Shown piece by piece: positions 1 through 5,212 of a stretch of 5,463 nucleotides of DNA (the first letter of the stretch is position 1; every line of letters starts with the position of its first letter). The notes beneath the pieces were generated by a model. That model was not told the origin of the DNA, searched no databases, and saw only the letters and a list, made by a program, of their open reading frames with translations. Origin of the DNA: Clostridia bacterium (GTDB lineage Bacteria > Bacillota_A > Clostridia > Christensenellales > Borkfalkiaceae); NCBI GenBank assembly GCA_017399665.1, contig JAFQBR010000010.1, positions 1-5,463 of the forward strand. Direction: 5' to 3'. The position numbers and the translations under genes are program-made.

Positions 1-2
1 AG

Positions 3-1061
3 GGTATTAAAACTGCTTTTTGCGCAGGTCTTGTTGGGGATGCCGACGCAAAACTACAAACACTTTCTAAGGTTTCTGAAGAACAAATTCAGCTTATAAA
101 GGATTACGTTGCACAATTTCCACTTGAAATTGTTGTGCCAGACAGATGCGACGTCTTTGATATTACCGTTACCCTGTTTAGTGAAAATCACAATGCAAAG
201 CTTCGCATTATGCGCAGTCATACAAACGTTGTTTTTATGGCAAAGGATAACCAAACTATTTTTGAAAACACACCTGCACTTTCACTAAAATCTAAAGAAA
301 AAACCCTTCTTCGCGTAAAAGATATTACAGATTTTGCAAATCAAGTTAATATTGAAGACGTAAAAGAGGTTTTAGATAAGCAAATTGAATATAATATGGC
401 TATTGCCGAAGAAGGACTTAAAGGTGACTACGGCGCATCAATCGGTAAGGTTATTTTGCGCTCTTATCAACCCGATATCAAAACTACTGCAAAAGCTTAC
501 GCAGCCGCAGGTAGCGATGCAAGAATGAACGGTTGCGACTTGCCCGTTATTATAAATTCGGGTAGCGGAAACCAAGGCATGGCAACCTCTATTCCCGTTA
601 TCGTATACGCAAAAGGGCTTAATTTAACAGGCGAAAAGCTTTACCGCGCGCTATGCGTTTCTAACCTTATTACCCTACACTTAAAATCAGGAATAGGAAC
701 ACTTTCTGCTTACTGCGGAGCTGTTTCTGCAGGGGCTGGCGCAGGCTGTGGCGTTTGCTATTTGCTTGGTGGAAATTATGAAGATATTTCCCACACTCTT
801 GTTAATGCGCTAGCTATTGACTCCGGTATTATTTGTGACGGAGCAAAGGCAAGCTGTGCTGCAAAAGTTGCAACCGCTGTTGAGTCTGGTCTGTTGGGGC
901 TTCAAATGCACTATAACGGCAAACAGTTTTTTGCTGGCGACGGTATTATTAAAAAAGACGTTGAAGATACCATTGAAAGCGTTTCTAAAATAGCAAGTAC
1001 AGGCATGAGCGAAACGGATAAAGAAATTATAAAAATCATGCTTGAAGATGAAGAAAATTAA
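3..1061 (+). CDS. UPF0597 / L-cysteine desulfidase family Fe-S enzyme (5' end missing)
   Basis: The frame is open from the left edge, so the gene starts outside the window; the GTG at 135 lies inside the protein and is not its start. The visible 352 residues cover most of a family usually about 420-440 residues long, so roughly 70-85 N-terminal residues are missing. Family signatures are INSGSGNQGMATSIPV (codons near 552-600) and the Gly/Ala/Cys-rich stretch after KSGIGTLSAYCG. Three cysteines, with codons at 714, 834 and 855, are spaced 40 and 7 residues apart, the pattern expected for ligands of a [4Fe-4S] cluster in this family and in the related L-serine dehydratase alpha fold. The N-terminal catalytic cysteine would lie outside the window. 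Characterised members (YhaM/CyuA of E. coli, the methanogen enzyme) split L-cysteine into sulfide, pyruvate and ammonia in the cytoplasm. The family is certain; the exact substrate here is inferred. The P-loop gene follows after 49 nt. Confidence 0.9.
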   Translation, partial: GIKTAFCAGLVGDADAKLQTLSKVSEEQIQLIKDYVAQFPLEIVVPDRCDVFDITVTLFSENHNAKLRIMRSHTNVVFMAKDNQTIFENTPALSLKSKEKTLLRVKDITDFANQVNIEDVKEVLDKQIEYNMAIAEEGLKGDYGASIGKVILRSYQPDIKTTAKAYAAAGSDARMNGCDLPVIINSGSGNQGMATSIPVIVYAKGLNLTGEKLYRALCVSNLITLHLKSGIGTLSAYCGAVSAGAGAGCGVCYLLGGNYEDISHTLVNALAIDSGIICDGAKASCAAKVATAVESGLLGLQMHYNGKQFFAGDGIIKKDVEDTIESVSKIASTGMSETDKEIIKIMLEDEEN

Positions 1062-1066
1062 ATTTT

Positions 1067-1088
1067 TTATCGCGTTTTAGTGCGATAA
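1067..1088 (+). other. Intergenic hairpin between the desulfidase and P-loop genes
   Basis: A perfect 7-bp inverted repeat, TTATCGC at 1067-1073 and GCGATAA at 1082-1088, encloses an 8-nt loop just after the desulfidase stop. No T-run follows, so it is a poor intrinsic terminator. It may stabilise the 3' end of the upstream message or adjust expression of the downstream gene, whose Shine-Dalgarno site AGGGG (1098-1102) starts 10 nt later. The structure is visible; its role is not. Confidence 0.4.
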
Positions 1089-1110
1089 TCGACTTATAGG
1101 GGCATTTTTT

Positions 1111-1545
1111 ATGTTAATTGCAATTTTTGGCGAAAGCTGTAGCGGTAAAACAACGCTAGCAAATAAATTAAAGGAAAGGTTAAACGCAAGGGTGTTTTCC
1201 GGCAAGGATTATTTGCGCCTTGCAAAAAACGAAGAAGAGGCAAAAAAACAGTTTAAACAACTGCTTAACCTTTCTTTAACAGGTGAAAACGTAATTTACG
1301 TTATAGCGCAAAAAGAACACCTTGAATTTATACCAAAGGGCGCTGTTAGAGTTTTGGTTACTGCTCCGCTTGACGTTATTAAAGAGCGTTTTGCAAAACG
1401 CACAGGTGGAATTTTGCCACCGCCGATAAGTAAAATGCTAGAAAACAACCATGGTTGTTTTGATAATGAGCCACATGATTATCATCTTTGCGAAAACGCA
1501 AACGCAGAGCAAATTATTGAAGATATAATAGCTAAAAAAGCATAA
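1111..1545 (+). CDS. Small P-loop NTPase, nucleotide-kinase-like
   Basis: The 144-residue protein opens with a beta strand and a canonical Walker A motif, GESCSGKT at residues 7-14, as in AAA_17/AAA_33-type small-molecule kinases. A hydrophobic strand (VIYVIA, 61-66) follows. Then VRVLVTAPLDVIKERFAKR (79-97) resembles the strand, helix and LID-entry Arg pair of shikimate, adenylate and cytidylate kinases, and residues 98-105 (TGGILPPP) could be a short LID. The C-terminal helix NAEQIIEDII is typical of these folds. The protein is shorter than usual kinases of about 170-220 residues, and no clear Walker B aspartate is visible, so the substrate cannot be named. The ATG start is supported by AGGGG at 1098-1102 with 8 nt spacing. 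It lies 49 nt behind the desulfidase gene on the same strand, so co-transcription is likely, and it ends in a strong terminator. Confidence 0.75.
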   Translation: MLIAIFGESCSGKTTLANKLKERLNARVFSGKDYLRLAKNEEEAKKQFKQLLNLSLTGENVIYVIAQKEHLEFIPKGAVRVLVTAPLDVIKERFAKRTGGILPPPISKMLENNHGCFDNEPHDYHLCENANAEQIIEDIIAKKA

Positions 1546-1548
1546 AAT

Positions 1549-1581
1549 AAAAGACTAGCGAAACACTCGTTAGTCTTTTTT
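1549..1581 (+). terminator. Intrinsic terminator, probably shared by converging genes
   Basis: AAAAGACTAGCG (1549-1560) pairs with CGTTAGTCTTTT (1568-1579) as a 12-bp stem with one G-T wobble and a 7-nt loop, followed by T's to 1581. It starts 4 nt after the stop of the P-loop gene. On the minus strand the same stem is followed by TTTTATTTTA, so it can also stop the acetyltransferase operon that arrives from the right and ends at 1605. Confidence 0.88.
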
Positions 1582-1604
1582 GTCTTATATAAAGTTAAAA
1601 TCCT

Positions 1605-2057
1605 TTATCTGTGAATATACATTCTTGTCATGTCTGGCTCGCCGTCGCCTTGAACCATACACAAAAACTCCCAACCATAGCGTTCGTAAAAGCCAACGTG
1701 GTCGGTAACAAGATATATAGGCGAAATACCTTTTGACTTCATATCGCGTACGACCATATTCAACAAATTGCCAGCTATACCCTGCTCGCGATAAGACTCT
1801 TCAGTAAAAACGGCGCAAACGTTTGGGGTTAAATCCTTTCTATCGTGAAAGTCATTTTCTATAACACCCATTCCACCAATAATTTTGTCTCCGTCTAAGC
1901 ACAAATACCAGCCGTATTCAGTTTGACCTTGCAAATATGCATCCATACACTCTAAATATGCTTGGGTTGGAACGCCCCATTTGCTGTGAAACCACTCTGC
2001 TGCAAGCATTTTTAACTCTTTTTTTTCTCTTAAAGTAACGTATTGATATTGTGACAT
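1605..2057 (-). CDS. GNAT family N-acetyltransferase
   Basis: This 150-residue single-domain protein has the length and layout of a Gcn5-related acetyltransferase, which moves an acetyl group from acetyl-CoA to an amine. The central strands lie at residues 50-66 (GWYLCLDGDKIIGGMGV). The acetyl-CoA pyrophosphate loop is in motif A, VFTEESYREQGIAGNLL (83-99), where REQGIA matches the R/Q-x-x-G-x-A/G signature. Motif B is IYLVTDHVGFYERYGWEF (114-131), with the usual FYERYGW. The substrate cannot be read from sequence; small-molecule, drug and protein N-acetylation are all possible. The ATG at 2055-2057 is preceded by AAGGCAGG (2063-2070) with 5 nt spacing. It lies 58 nt downstream of the phosphopantetheinyl transferase gene on the same strand, with no terminator and no convincing promoter between, so it is probably the second gene of that operon. 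Confidence 0.88.
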   Translation of the reverse strand: MSQYQYVTLREKKELKMLAAEWFHSKWGVPTQAYLECMDAYLQGQTEYGWYLCLDGDKIIGGMGVIENDFHDRKDLTPNVCAVFTEESYREQGIAGNLLNMVVRDMKSKGISPIYLVTDHVGFYERYGWEFLCMVQGDGEPDMTRMYIHR

Positions 2058-2115
2058 AATAACCTGCCTTATGTAAAAATTGATGTGCTAAACTTGGTTA
2101 TGTTATTTAAAAACT

Positions 2116-2742
2116 TTACTTGCTTTCAACAATAAGCTGAATTTCCTTTTGTTCGGTTAATACGCAAAGATAATATTCTTTATTTAAAATAGCAAGCTCT
2201 TTTTCAAAAAAGCAGGCATCAAGCGTGTTCCTACTTTTGGGCGCTAATGTGCTTTCCCCTTTTTGTTTTAACATTGCTTCCTTTTTGCACCAACATTTAA
2301 GCAAAAACTGCTCTTTTTTGTTCTCTTCAAGAGCATTAAAAATATCCATTTCCTCTTTGCAAAGAATTTTATCTTCAAGCCCAGCCTTTAACGGCTTGAT
2401 TGTTTGCAAATCTATTCCTACTGCCTGATTAGAAATAGCAACCGCAACCGCATTTTCGCTGTGCGTAATAGAAAAATAAAAATTATCACTCACCCATTTA
2501 CCGCTTGACTCTTTTACAAAAGTAAACTCTTTAAAACTTTTTTTAGTAAATTTTTCCACCGCCCTTTTTAGCGTTTGCCATGCGTAATATTTTTGAAGTT
2601 TCACATTTGAATTTAAAGAGCTTTCAATTTCCTGTTGACGCTCCTTTGGATACACTTCTTTTATTAGCTCTTGCTTTACAGCTGAAACAATTACCAAAGT
2701 ATCTGGCGCAGGCGCGCTTGTATTTGTATTTTTTGCGCACAT
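2116..2742 (-). CDS. 4'-phosphopantetheinyl transferase, Sfp type
   Basis: The 208-residue protein would transfer the 4'-phosphopantetheine arm of coenzyme A to a serine of a carrier protein (acyl, peptidyl or aryl carrier). Family features appear in order: an N-terminal half with the YPKERQQEIE...KYYAWQTLKRA pattern of clostridial members (31-61); GKWVSDNFYFSITHSE (81-96); VGIDLQ (108-113); and WCKKEAMLKQKG (151-162). By motif alignment with Sfp, Asp111, Glu155 and Lys159 match the conserved Mg/CoA and catalytic residues. The position of the second acidic residue in Sfp's G-I-D-x-E motif is Gln113 here. The length is near the usual 210-230. The start is fixed by a strong AAGGAGG at 2751-2757, 8 nt before the ATG. 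No carrier protein, polyketide or peptide synthase gene is visible nearby, so it may serve a distant cluster or fatty acid synthesis. Confidence 0.9.
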   Translation of the reverse strand: MCAKNTNTSAPAPDTLVIVSAVKQELIKEVYPKERQQEIESSLNSNVKLQKYYAWQTLKRAVEKFTKKSFKEFTFVKESSGKWVSDNFYFSITHSENAVAVAISNQAVGIDLQTIKPLKAGLEDKILCKEEMDIFNALEENKKEQFLLKCWCKKEAMLKQKGESTLAPKSRNTLDACFFEKELAILNKEYYLCVLTEQKEIQLIVESK

Positions 2743-2782
2743 ACCTCGCGCCTCCTTTTTTTGTTTACATTATTTTACCATT

Positions 2783-2811
2783 ATTATAAAGATAAATCAA
2801 GAAAAATACAA
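2783..2811 (-). promoter_or_regulatory. Promoter for the phosphopantetheinyl transferase operon
   Basis: Read on the minus strand, TTGTAT (2806-2811) and TATAAT (2783-2788) are exactly 17 bp apart. The predicted start near 2776 gives a leader of about 34 nt that contains the AAGGAGG ribosome site. The -10 box is perfect and the -35 box matches at only three positions. It is divergent from the promoter at 2836-2864. Confidence 0.65.
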
Positions 2812-2835
2812 AATAAAAAATATCTTATTTAAGCC

Positions 2836-2864
2836 TTGATTATTTTATATAAAAATGTTAAAAT
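2836..2864 (+). promoter_or_regulatory. Promoter for the zinc-ribbon membrane protein
   Basis: TTGATT (2836-2841) and TAAAAT (2859-2864) are 17 bp apart, a good sigma-A match. The predicted start near 2871 gives a leader of about 107 nt, long for a single gene in this window. Its -35 box lies about 25 bp from the -35 box of the divergent promoter, so one DNA-binding protein could affect both. Confidence 0.6.
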
Positions 2865-2910
2865 AGTATATGTAGATAGACCATTAAACAAAAAACCACT
2901 AAAATTAATT

Positions 2911-2965
2911 GGGTAAAATTGCTTAAAAAACGCAAAAAAGTTGCCCTATAGCGCGATTAACGCGC
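2911..2965 (+). promoter_or_regulatory. Possible structured 5' leader
   Basis: The leader of the zinc-ribbon gene contains two inverted repeats. GGGTAA (2911-2916) can pair with TTGCCC (2941-2946) through one wobble across a 24-nt loop. GCGCG (2951-2955) pairs perfectly with CGCGC (2961-2965) around ATTAA. The second hairpin ends 4 nt before the GGAG ribosome site (2970-2973). I recognise no riboswitch class. The structure is weak evidence for translational control. Confidence 0.3.
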
Positions 2966-2977
2966 ATTTGGAGAAAT

Positions 2978-3988
2978 ATGCAAGAAAACAAAAATAACGC
3001 AAAATGCCCACATTGCGGAGCAGAACTTTTCGTTGGCTATCCAACGGGAACGGGGCTTTGCACCGCGTGCAGAAAACAATTTGATAACGAAAAAGCCATT
3101 AAACTTTACAATTCTTTATATACTCAGTCAGAAAAAGAGGAAGAAAAGAAAAAGGCAGATTTTGGCGAAGAATATTTAGAGGTAGAGCGAATTTTAAACC
3201 GCGCCGACTATTATTTTGAGCGCAAAGAGTTTGAAAAAGCCAAAGAAGAGCTTGAAAGCGGATTAAAAATAACTAATACGGATTACCGTATTTATTTTGG
3301 CTTTGTTCGCGCAGAAACTAAAAATTTAACCGATTACCGCAACACCTCGCACGAAGAATACTTGCAAAAAGCGCTTGAAGTTGCAGATGCAGACGAAAAA
3401 AATCAAATTTTGCGTCTTTACAAAAACTTCTATCAACTTTCTAAGCTTTCCGATGAAGAAATCGAGCAATACAAAAAGGAAGAAAACGTTGCTATAAAGA
3501 AAAAGCTGGAAGAAAAATTTAAAGCGCTTATACCATTCTTTATGAAAAAGGAAAAAAACCTAAAGATTCACCTTATTTTAGCGCCTATTTTCTTTTGTGT
3601 TTTTGTAGCGCTTACCGTTCTTGGATTCATTTATGAAAATACTTGGCTTATGGCTGGAGCAATTATTTTTATGGCGCTAACCTATTTAATGGGCAGAATT
3701 TTCTTTACAAATAGGCGTGCAAACAAGCTGTTTAACGCTTTGCTTGATATTTATGACGCGCTTGATTCCTTTGAACTTGACGTTGCAGCCATGCGCGAAA
3801 CATTAGATTATATGAAGCTTTTAAGAAAGGGCTTTGAAGTAAAGAACAATAACAACTACTGCGAAGACGTGCTTGCAAAGCTATGCCAATTATTAACTGA
3901 AAGAGCAACTGAAAACGCGCGCAGATTTATTCTTTCGCACGCACTACTTAAAACTTTTGCTATGCAAATGCAAAATTTTGAAGAATAA
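2978..3988 (+). CDS. Zinc-ribbon, TPR-like, two-TM membrane protein of unknown function
   Basis: The 336-residue protein has a clear architecture but no family I can name. Residues 10-31 hold a zinc ribbon: C10-P-H-C13-G, a 14-residue loop, then C28-T-A-C31. A charged helix rich in Glu and Lys follows (50-70). Residues about 73-106 fit a TPR helix pair, with ADYYFERKEFEKAKEELESG showing the usual Ala/Tyr/Phe/Ala spacing, and further helices run to 190. Two hydrophobic stretches, about 197-218 and 222-243, separated by a short turn (YENT), look like a membrane hairpin; no signal peptide is present. By the positive-inside rule, KKEKNLK before and TNRRANK after the pair put both ends in the cytoplasm. 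A helical tail of about 90 residues closes the protein. GGAG at 2970-2973 supports the ATG. It has its own promoter and appears monocistronic. The role may be scaffold-like, but this is a guess. Confidence 0.82.
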   Translation: MQENKNNAKCPHCGAELFVGYPTGTGLCTACRKQFDNEKAIKLYNSLYTQSEKEEEKKKADFGEEYLEVERILNRADYYFERKEFEKAKEELESGLKITNTDYRIYFGFVRAETKNLTDYRNTSHEEYLQKALEVADADEKNQILRLYKNFYQLSKLSDEEIEQYKKEENVAIKKKLEEKFKALIPFFMKKEKNLKIHLILAPIFFCVFVALTVLGFIYENTWLMAGAIIFMALTYLMGRIFFTNRRANKLFNALLDIYDALDSFELDVAAMRETLDYMKLLRKGFEVKNNNNYCEDVLAKLCQLLTERATENARRFILSHALLKTFAMQMQNFEE

Positions 3989-3999
3989 CAAAACAAAAG

Positions 4000-4028
4000 T
4001 TGCAATTTAATAACGATTTTGATATAAT
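4000..4028 (+). promoter_or_regulatory. Strong promoter of tRNA-Leu
   Basis: TTGCAA (4000-4005) and a perfect TATAAT (4023-4028) are 17 bp apart, and TGA just before the -10 box (4020-4022) makes it an extended -10 promoter. The predicted start is near 4035, about 42 nt before the mature tRNA. It begins 11 nt after the stop codon of the upstream gene. Strength like this is usual for stable RNA genes. Confidence 0.72.
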
Positions 4029-4031
4029 AAC

Positions 4032-4064
4032 AAAGGTTTTGCAAGATATTTTGCAAAACCTTTT
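4032..4064 (+). terminator. Perfect 13-bp hairpin between the tRNA promoter and the tRNA
   Basis: AAAGGTTTTGCAA (4032-4044) pairs perfectly with TTGCAAAACCTTT (4051-4063) around a 6-nt loop, and the sequence continues with only TTTT before AAAACC. It is probably the terminator of the zinc-ribbon gene. It begins 4 nt after the -10 box of the tRNA promoter, however, so the tRNA precursor itself would begin inside the stem at about 4035 and keep about 10 bp of it. It may therefore stop incoming transcripts while acting as a 5' leader hairpin for the tRNA transcript. Confidence 0.6.
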
Positions 4065-4076
4065 AAAACCTTATAT

Positions 4077-4163
4077 GCGGGTATGGTGGAATTGGCAGAC
4101 GCGTAAGATTCAGATTCTTATGTTCTAACGGACGTGCAGGTTCAAGTCCTGTTACCCGCACCA
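4077..4163 (+). tRNA. tRNA-Leu (anticodon CAG)
   Basis: The 87-nt gene folds as a class II tRNA. The acceptor stem GCGGGTA (4077-4083) pairs perfectly with TACCCGC (4153-4159), followed by discriminator A4160 and an encoded CCA (4161-4163). The anticodon stem TAAGA (4104-4108) pairs perfectly with TCTTA (4116-4120). Its loop is TTCAGAT, which places anticodon CAG at 4111-4113, reading CUG leucine codons. A long variable arm with stem GTTC / GGAC and a T-loop TTCAAGT complete the structure. The D-loop AATTGGCAGA is typical of leucine tRNAs. It has its own promoter and terminator. Confidence 0.96.
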
Positions 4164-4204
4164 AAAAAAGACTGTAATTTTGATGCAAAATTGCAGTCTT
4201 TTTT
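4164..4204 (+). terminator. Terminator of tRNA-Leu
   Basis: Starting at the base after the CCA end, 4164-4182 pairs with 4186-4204 as a 19-bp stem with one wobble (T4175-G4193) and a 3-nt loop. The A-run on the left arm gives a matching T-run (4199-4204) on the right. This is a classic strong intrinsic terminator. Confidence 0.9.
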
Positions 4205-4210
4205 AATTAA

Positions 4211-4370
4211 ATCCGCCTGCGTCGGAATAAATCCACTTCGTGGATGAAATCACTTTGTGATGAAATCCCGCTAACGCGGGGTGTCGAGGTGCGGATTTGA
4301 TTTCATCTGAGGTGCACACCGAAGATTTCATCCGAGTTCACTCGGATTTCATCCTGCAAAGCAGGATTTC
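4211..4370. repeat. Array of seven short hairpins joined by 3-nt linkers that invert midway
   Basis: Each unit is a short palindrome beginning ATC and ending GAT, or a variant. H1: 4211-4217 with 4221-4227, loop TGC, two mismatches. H2: ATCCAC / GTGGAT, 4231-4245, loop TTC. H3: ATCAC / GTGAT, 4249-4261, loop TTT. H4: ATCCCGC / GCGGGGT, 4265-4282, loop TAAC, one wobble. H5: ATCT and GGTG facing CACC and AGAT, 4305-4326, with a GA/GA internal loop. H6: ATCCGAG / CTCGGAT, 4330-4347, loop TTCA. H7: ATCCTGC / GCAGGAT, 4351-4367, loop AAA. Linkers are GAA at 4246-4248 and 4262-4264 (TAA after H1), but TTC at 4327, 4348 and 4368. The whole block is thus roughly an inverted repeat about a centre near 4283-4304. 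Stem sequences differ while pairing is kept. I know no named family for it. It begins 6 nt after the tRNA-Leu terminator. Confidence 0.85.
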
Positions 4371-4383
4371 ATTAAATTTGTAT

Positions 4384-4428
4384 GGCTTGCCAGGATTGTT
4401 TTTGTCCTTTCAAGCCTTTTTTGTTTTT
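4384..4428 (+). terminator. Terminator-like hairpin after the hairpin array
   Basis: GGCTTG (4384-4389) pairs with CAAGCC (4411-4416), and AGGA (4392-4395) with TCCT (4405-4408) across a CC/TT internal loop. TTTTTT (4417-4422), G and TTTTT (4424-4428) follow directly. The shape is that of an intrinsic terminator in the plus direction. The tRNA already has its own terminator upstream, so this one implies either a backstop for readthrough or a short transcript that includes the hairpin array. Confidence 0.65.
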
Positions 4429-4443
4429 AACGGTAAAATACAA

Positions 4444-4500
4444 ATCGTTCACTTTATACCCTTATCGTTCAATTTATGGGGTATCGTTCAATCATTGATT
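4444..4500. repeat. Three ATCGTTCA direct repeats plus a dyad upstream of the lipoprotein promoter
   Basis: ATCGTTCA occurs at 4444-4451, 4464-4471 and 4483-4490, with spacings of 20 and 19 bp, close to two helical turns, so the copies would face nearly the same side of the DNA. The third copy runs into AATCA-T-TGATT (4490-4500), a perfect 11-bp dyad that ends 15 bp before the -35 box. ATACCC / GGGTAT also brackets the middle copy. This could be an activator or repressor site; no regulator gene is in the window. Confidence 0.45.
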
Positions 4501-4515
4501 CGCTGAATAAACGAC

Positions 4516-4544
4516 TTGATTTTTGTTGCATTTCGTGTTATAAT
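4516..4544 (+). promoter_or_regulatory. Strong promoter of the putative lipoprotein gene
   Basis: TTGATT (4516-4521) and TATAAT (4539-4544) are 17 bp apart, with TGT before the -10 box (4536-4538) giving an extended -10. A second TATAAT overlaps at 4544-4549. The predicted start is near 4551, giving a leader of about 49 nt. Confidence 0.72.
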
Positions 4545-4554
4545 ATAATTATTG

Positions 4555-4581
4555 AAGTGATATTTCGCCATTGTATCACTT
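4555..4581 (+). promoter_or_regulatory. 8-bp dyad at the start of the lipoprotein leader
   Basis: AAGTGATA (4555-4562) and TATCACTT (4574-4581) form a perfect inverted repeat with an 11-nt loop, just downstream of the predicted transcription start and 3 nt before the AAAAGGAG ribosome site. It could be a DNA operator for a dimeric regulator or an RNA hairpin that affects translation or message stability. No T-run follows, so it is not a terminator. Confidence 0.45.
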
Positions 4582-4599
4582 ACAAAAGGAGATTATAAT

Positions 4600-5091
4600 A
4601 TGAAAAAACTGTTATCTATACTCGTATTTGTCTTAACGTTATCATTTTTATCCTCGTGTGGTACAGTAGAAAAGAATATTACATTTTCCGGTGAAAGTTG
4701 GCAAACTCTATCAGTCGAAATATATTATTTAGAAGAAGCGTATTTAACACAAAGTGAAGCTCGTAATATTCGAGAAGAAAACACCCCTATATACATTTTG
4801 GACGCTTTAAACAATGGTGAAAAAATAAACGATTTAATGAATGAGATATCCTCTCTGACGTTTACCAAAGAGGTAATGTATTTCCCAGCTGCTGTAGATT
4901 GGGTTTATGCATTTGAGGAATATGTTATTTGTGTTGTTTATCCAAACGGATATGATATTATCGCTTCCAACGGTCAACTTTATTATTCTATTGACAAAAA
5001 AGGGAAAGAAGACTATACTTGTGGTCATTCTGACTATTCAGGAGAAACCGCTTGGTCAGACATTATCGAAAAATATATTCCTAACGATTAA
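4600..5091 (+). CDS. Putative lipoprotein of unknown function
   Basis: The 163-residue protein starts with a lipoprotein signal: MKKL, a hydrophobic helix (4-17) and the lipobox L17-S-S-C20-G. Cys20 would be lipidated and the mature chain of about 144 residues would sit outside the cell on the membrane. The mature part is acidic, rich in Tyr and aromatic residues, and has predicted strands at YVICVVYPNGYDIIA and QLYYSID. A second cysteine lies in YTCGHSDYSGE near the C-terminus. I recognise no domain. AAAGGAG at 4585-4591, 8 nt before the ATG, fixes the start. The gene has its own strong promoter and its own terminator (5171-5211), so it is a self-contained unit. Hairpin-rich repeats on either side make it the best candidate for accessory DNA here. 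Confidence 0.78.
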   Translation: MKKLLSILVFVLTLSFLSSCGTVEKNITFSGESWQTLSVEIYYLEEAYLTQSEARNIREENTPIYILDALNNGEKINDLMNEISSLTFTKEVMYFPAAVDWVYAFEEYVICVVYPNGYDIIASNGQLYYSIDKKGKEDYTCGHSDYSGETAWSDIIEKYIPND

Positions 5092-5170
5092 GCAAAATAT
5101 CGTTAAAATTGAACCATCTTTCCTAAAATGCACCCATTATAAAATGGTATCAAAATTTTAGATTACTCAC

Positions 5171-5211
5171 AAAAACGACCTAATTCGAACCACTCGGATT
5201 AGGTCGTTTTT
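5171..5211 (+). terminator. Terminator of the lipoprotein gene
   Basis: 5171-5188 pairs with 5194-5211 as an 18-bp stem with one wobble (T5185-G5197) and loop ACCAC, ending in TTTTT (5207-5211). It lies 79 nt after the stop codon, and no other gene intervenes. The A-run on the left arm could also make it work on the opposite strand. Confidence 0.88.
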
Positions 5212-5212
5212 A

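Noticed and set aside
135..137. GTG as the start of the Fe-S enzyme gene
   Set aside because: The frame is open upstream to the window edge and the upstream residues (GIKTAFCAGLVGDADAK) continue the family fold. No ribosome site precedes the GTG.
54..254. Minus-strand 66-codon frame opposite the Fe-S enzyme gene
   Set aside because: It is antisense to a clearly conserved coding region and has no ribosome site or family features.
2911..2965. Known riboswitch in the leader of the zinc-ribbon gene
   Set aside because: The leader is short, its hairpins are weak and no conserved aptamer motif is recognisable.
4211..4370. CRISPR array
   Set aside because: The units are palindromes of changing sequence with constant 3-nt linkers, the opposite of constant repeats with unique spacers of about 30 nt. 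No cas gene is present.
4444..4490. Replication iterons
   Set aside because: The three short repeats lie directly upstream of a clear promoter and there is no initiator gene nearby, so a regulatory site is the simpler reading.
4297..4506. 69-codon plus-strand open frame starting in the middle of the hairpin array
   Set aside because: It has no ribosome site, its first third is simply translated hairpin and linker sequence, and it runs through a terminator-like hairpin and the ATCGTTCA repeats. The frame is open because the repeat units lack stops.
4907..5161. 84-codon plus-strand frame overlapping the lipoprotein gene
   Set aside because: It lies mostly inside the lipoprotein gene in another frame, has no ribosome site and no recognisable features.
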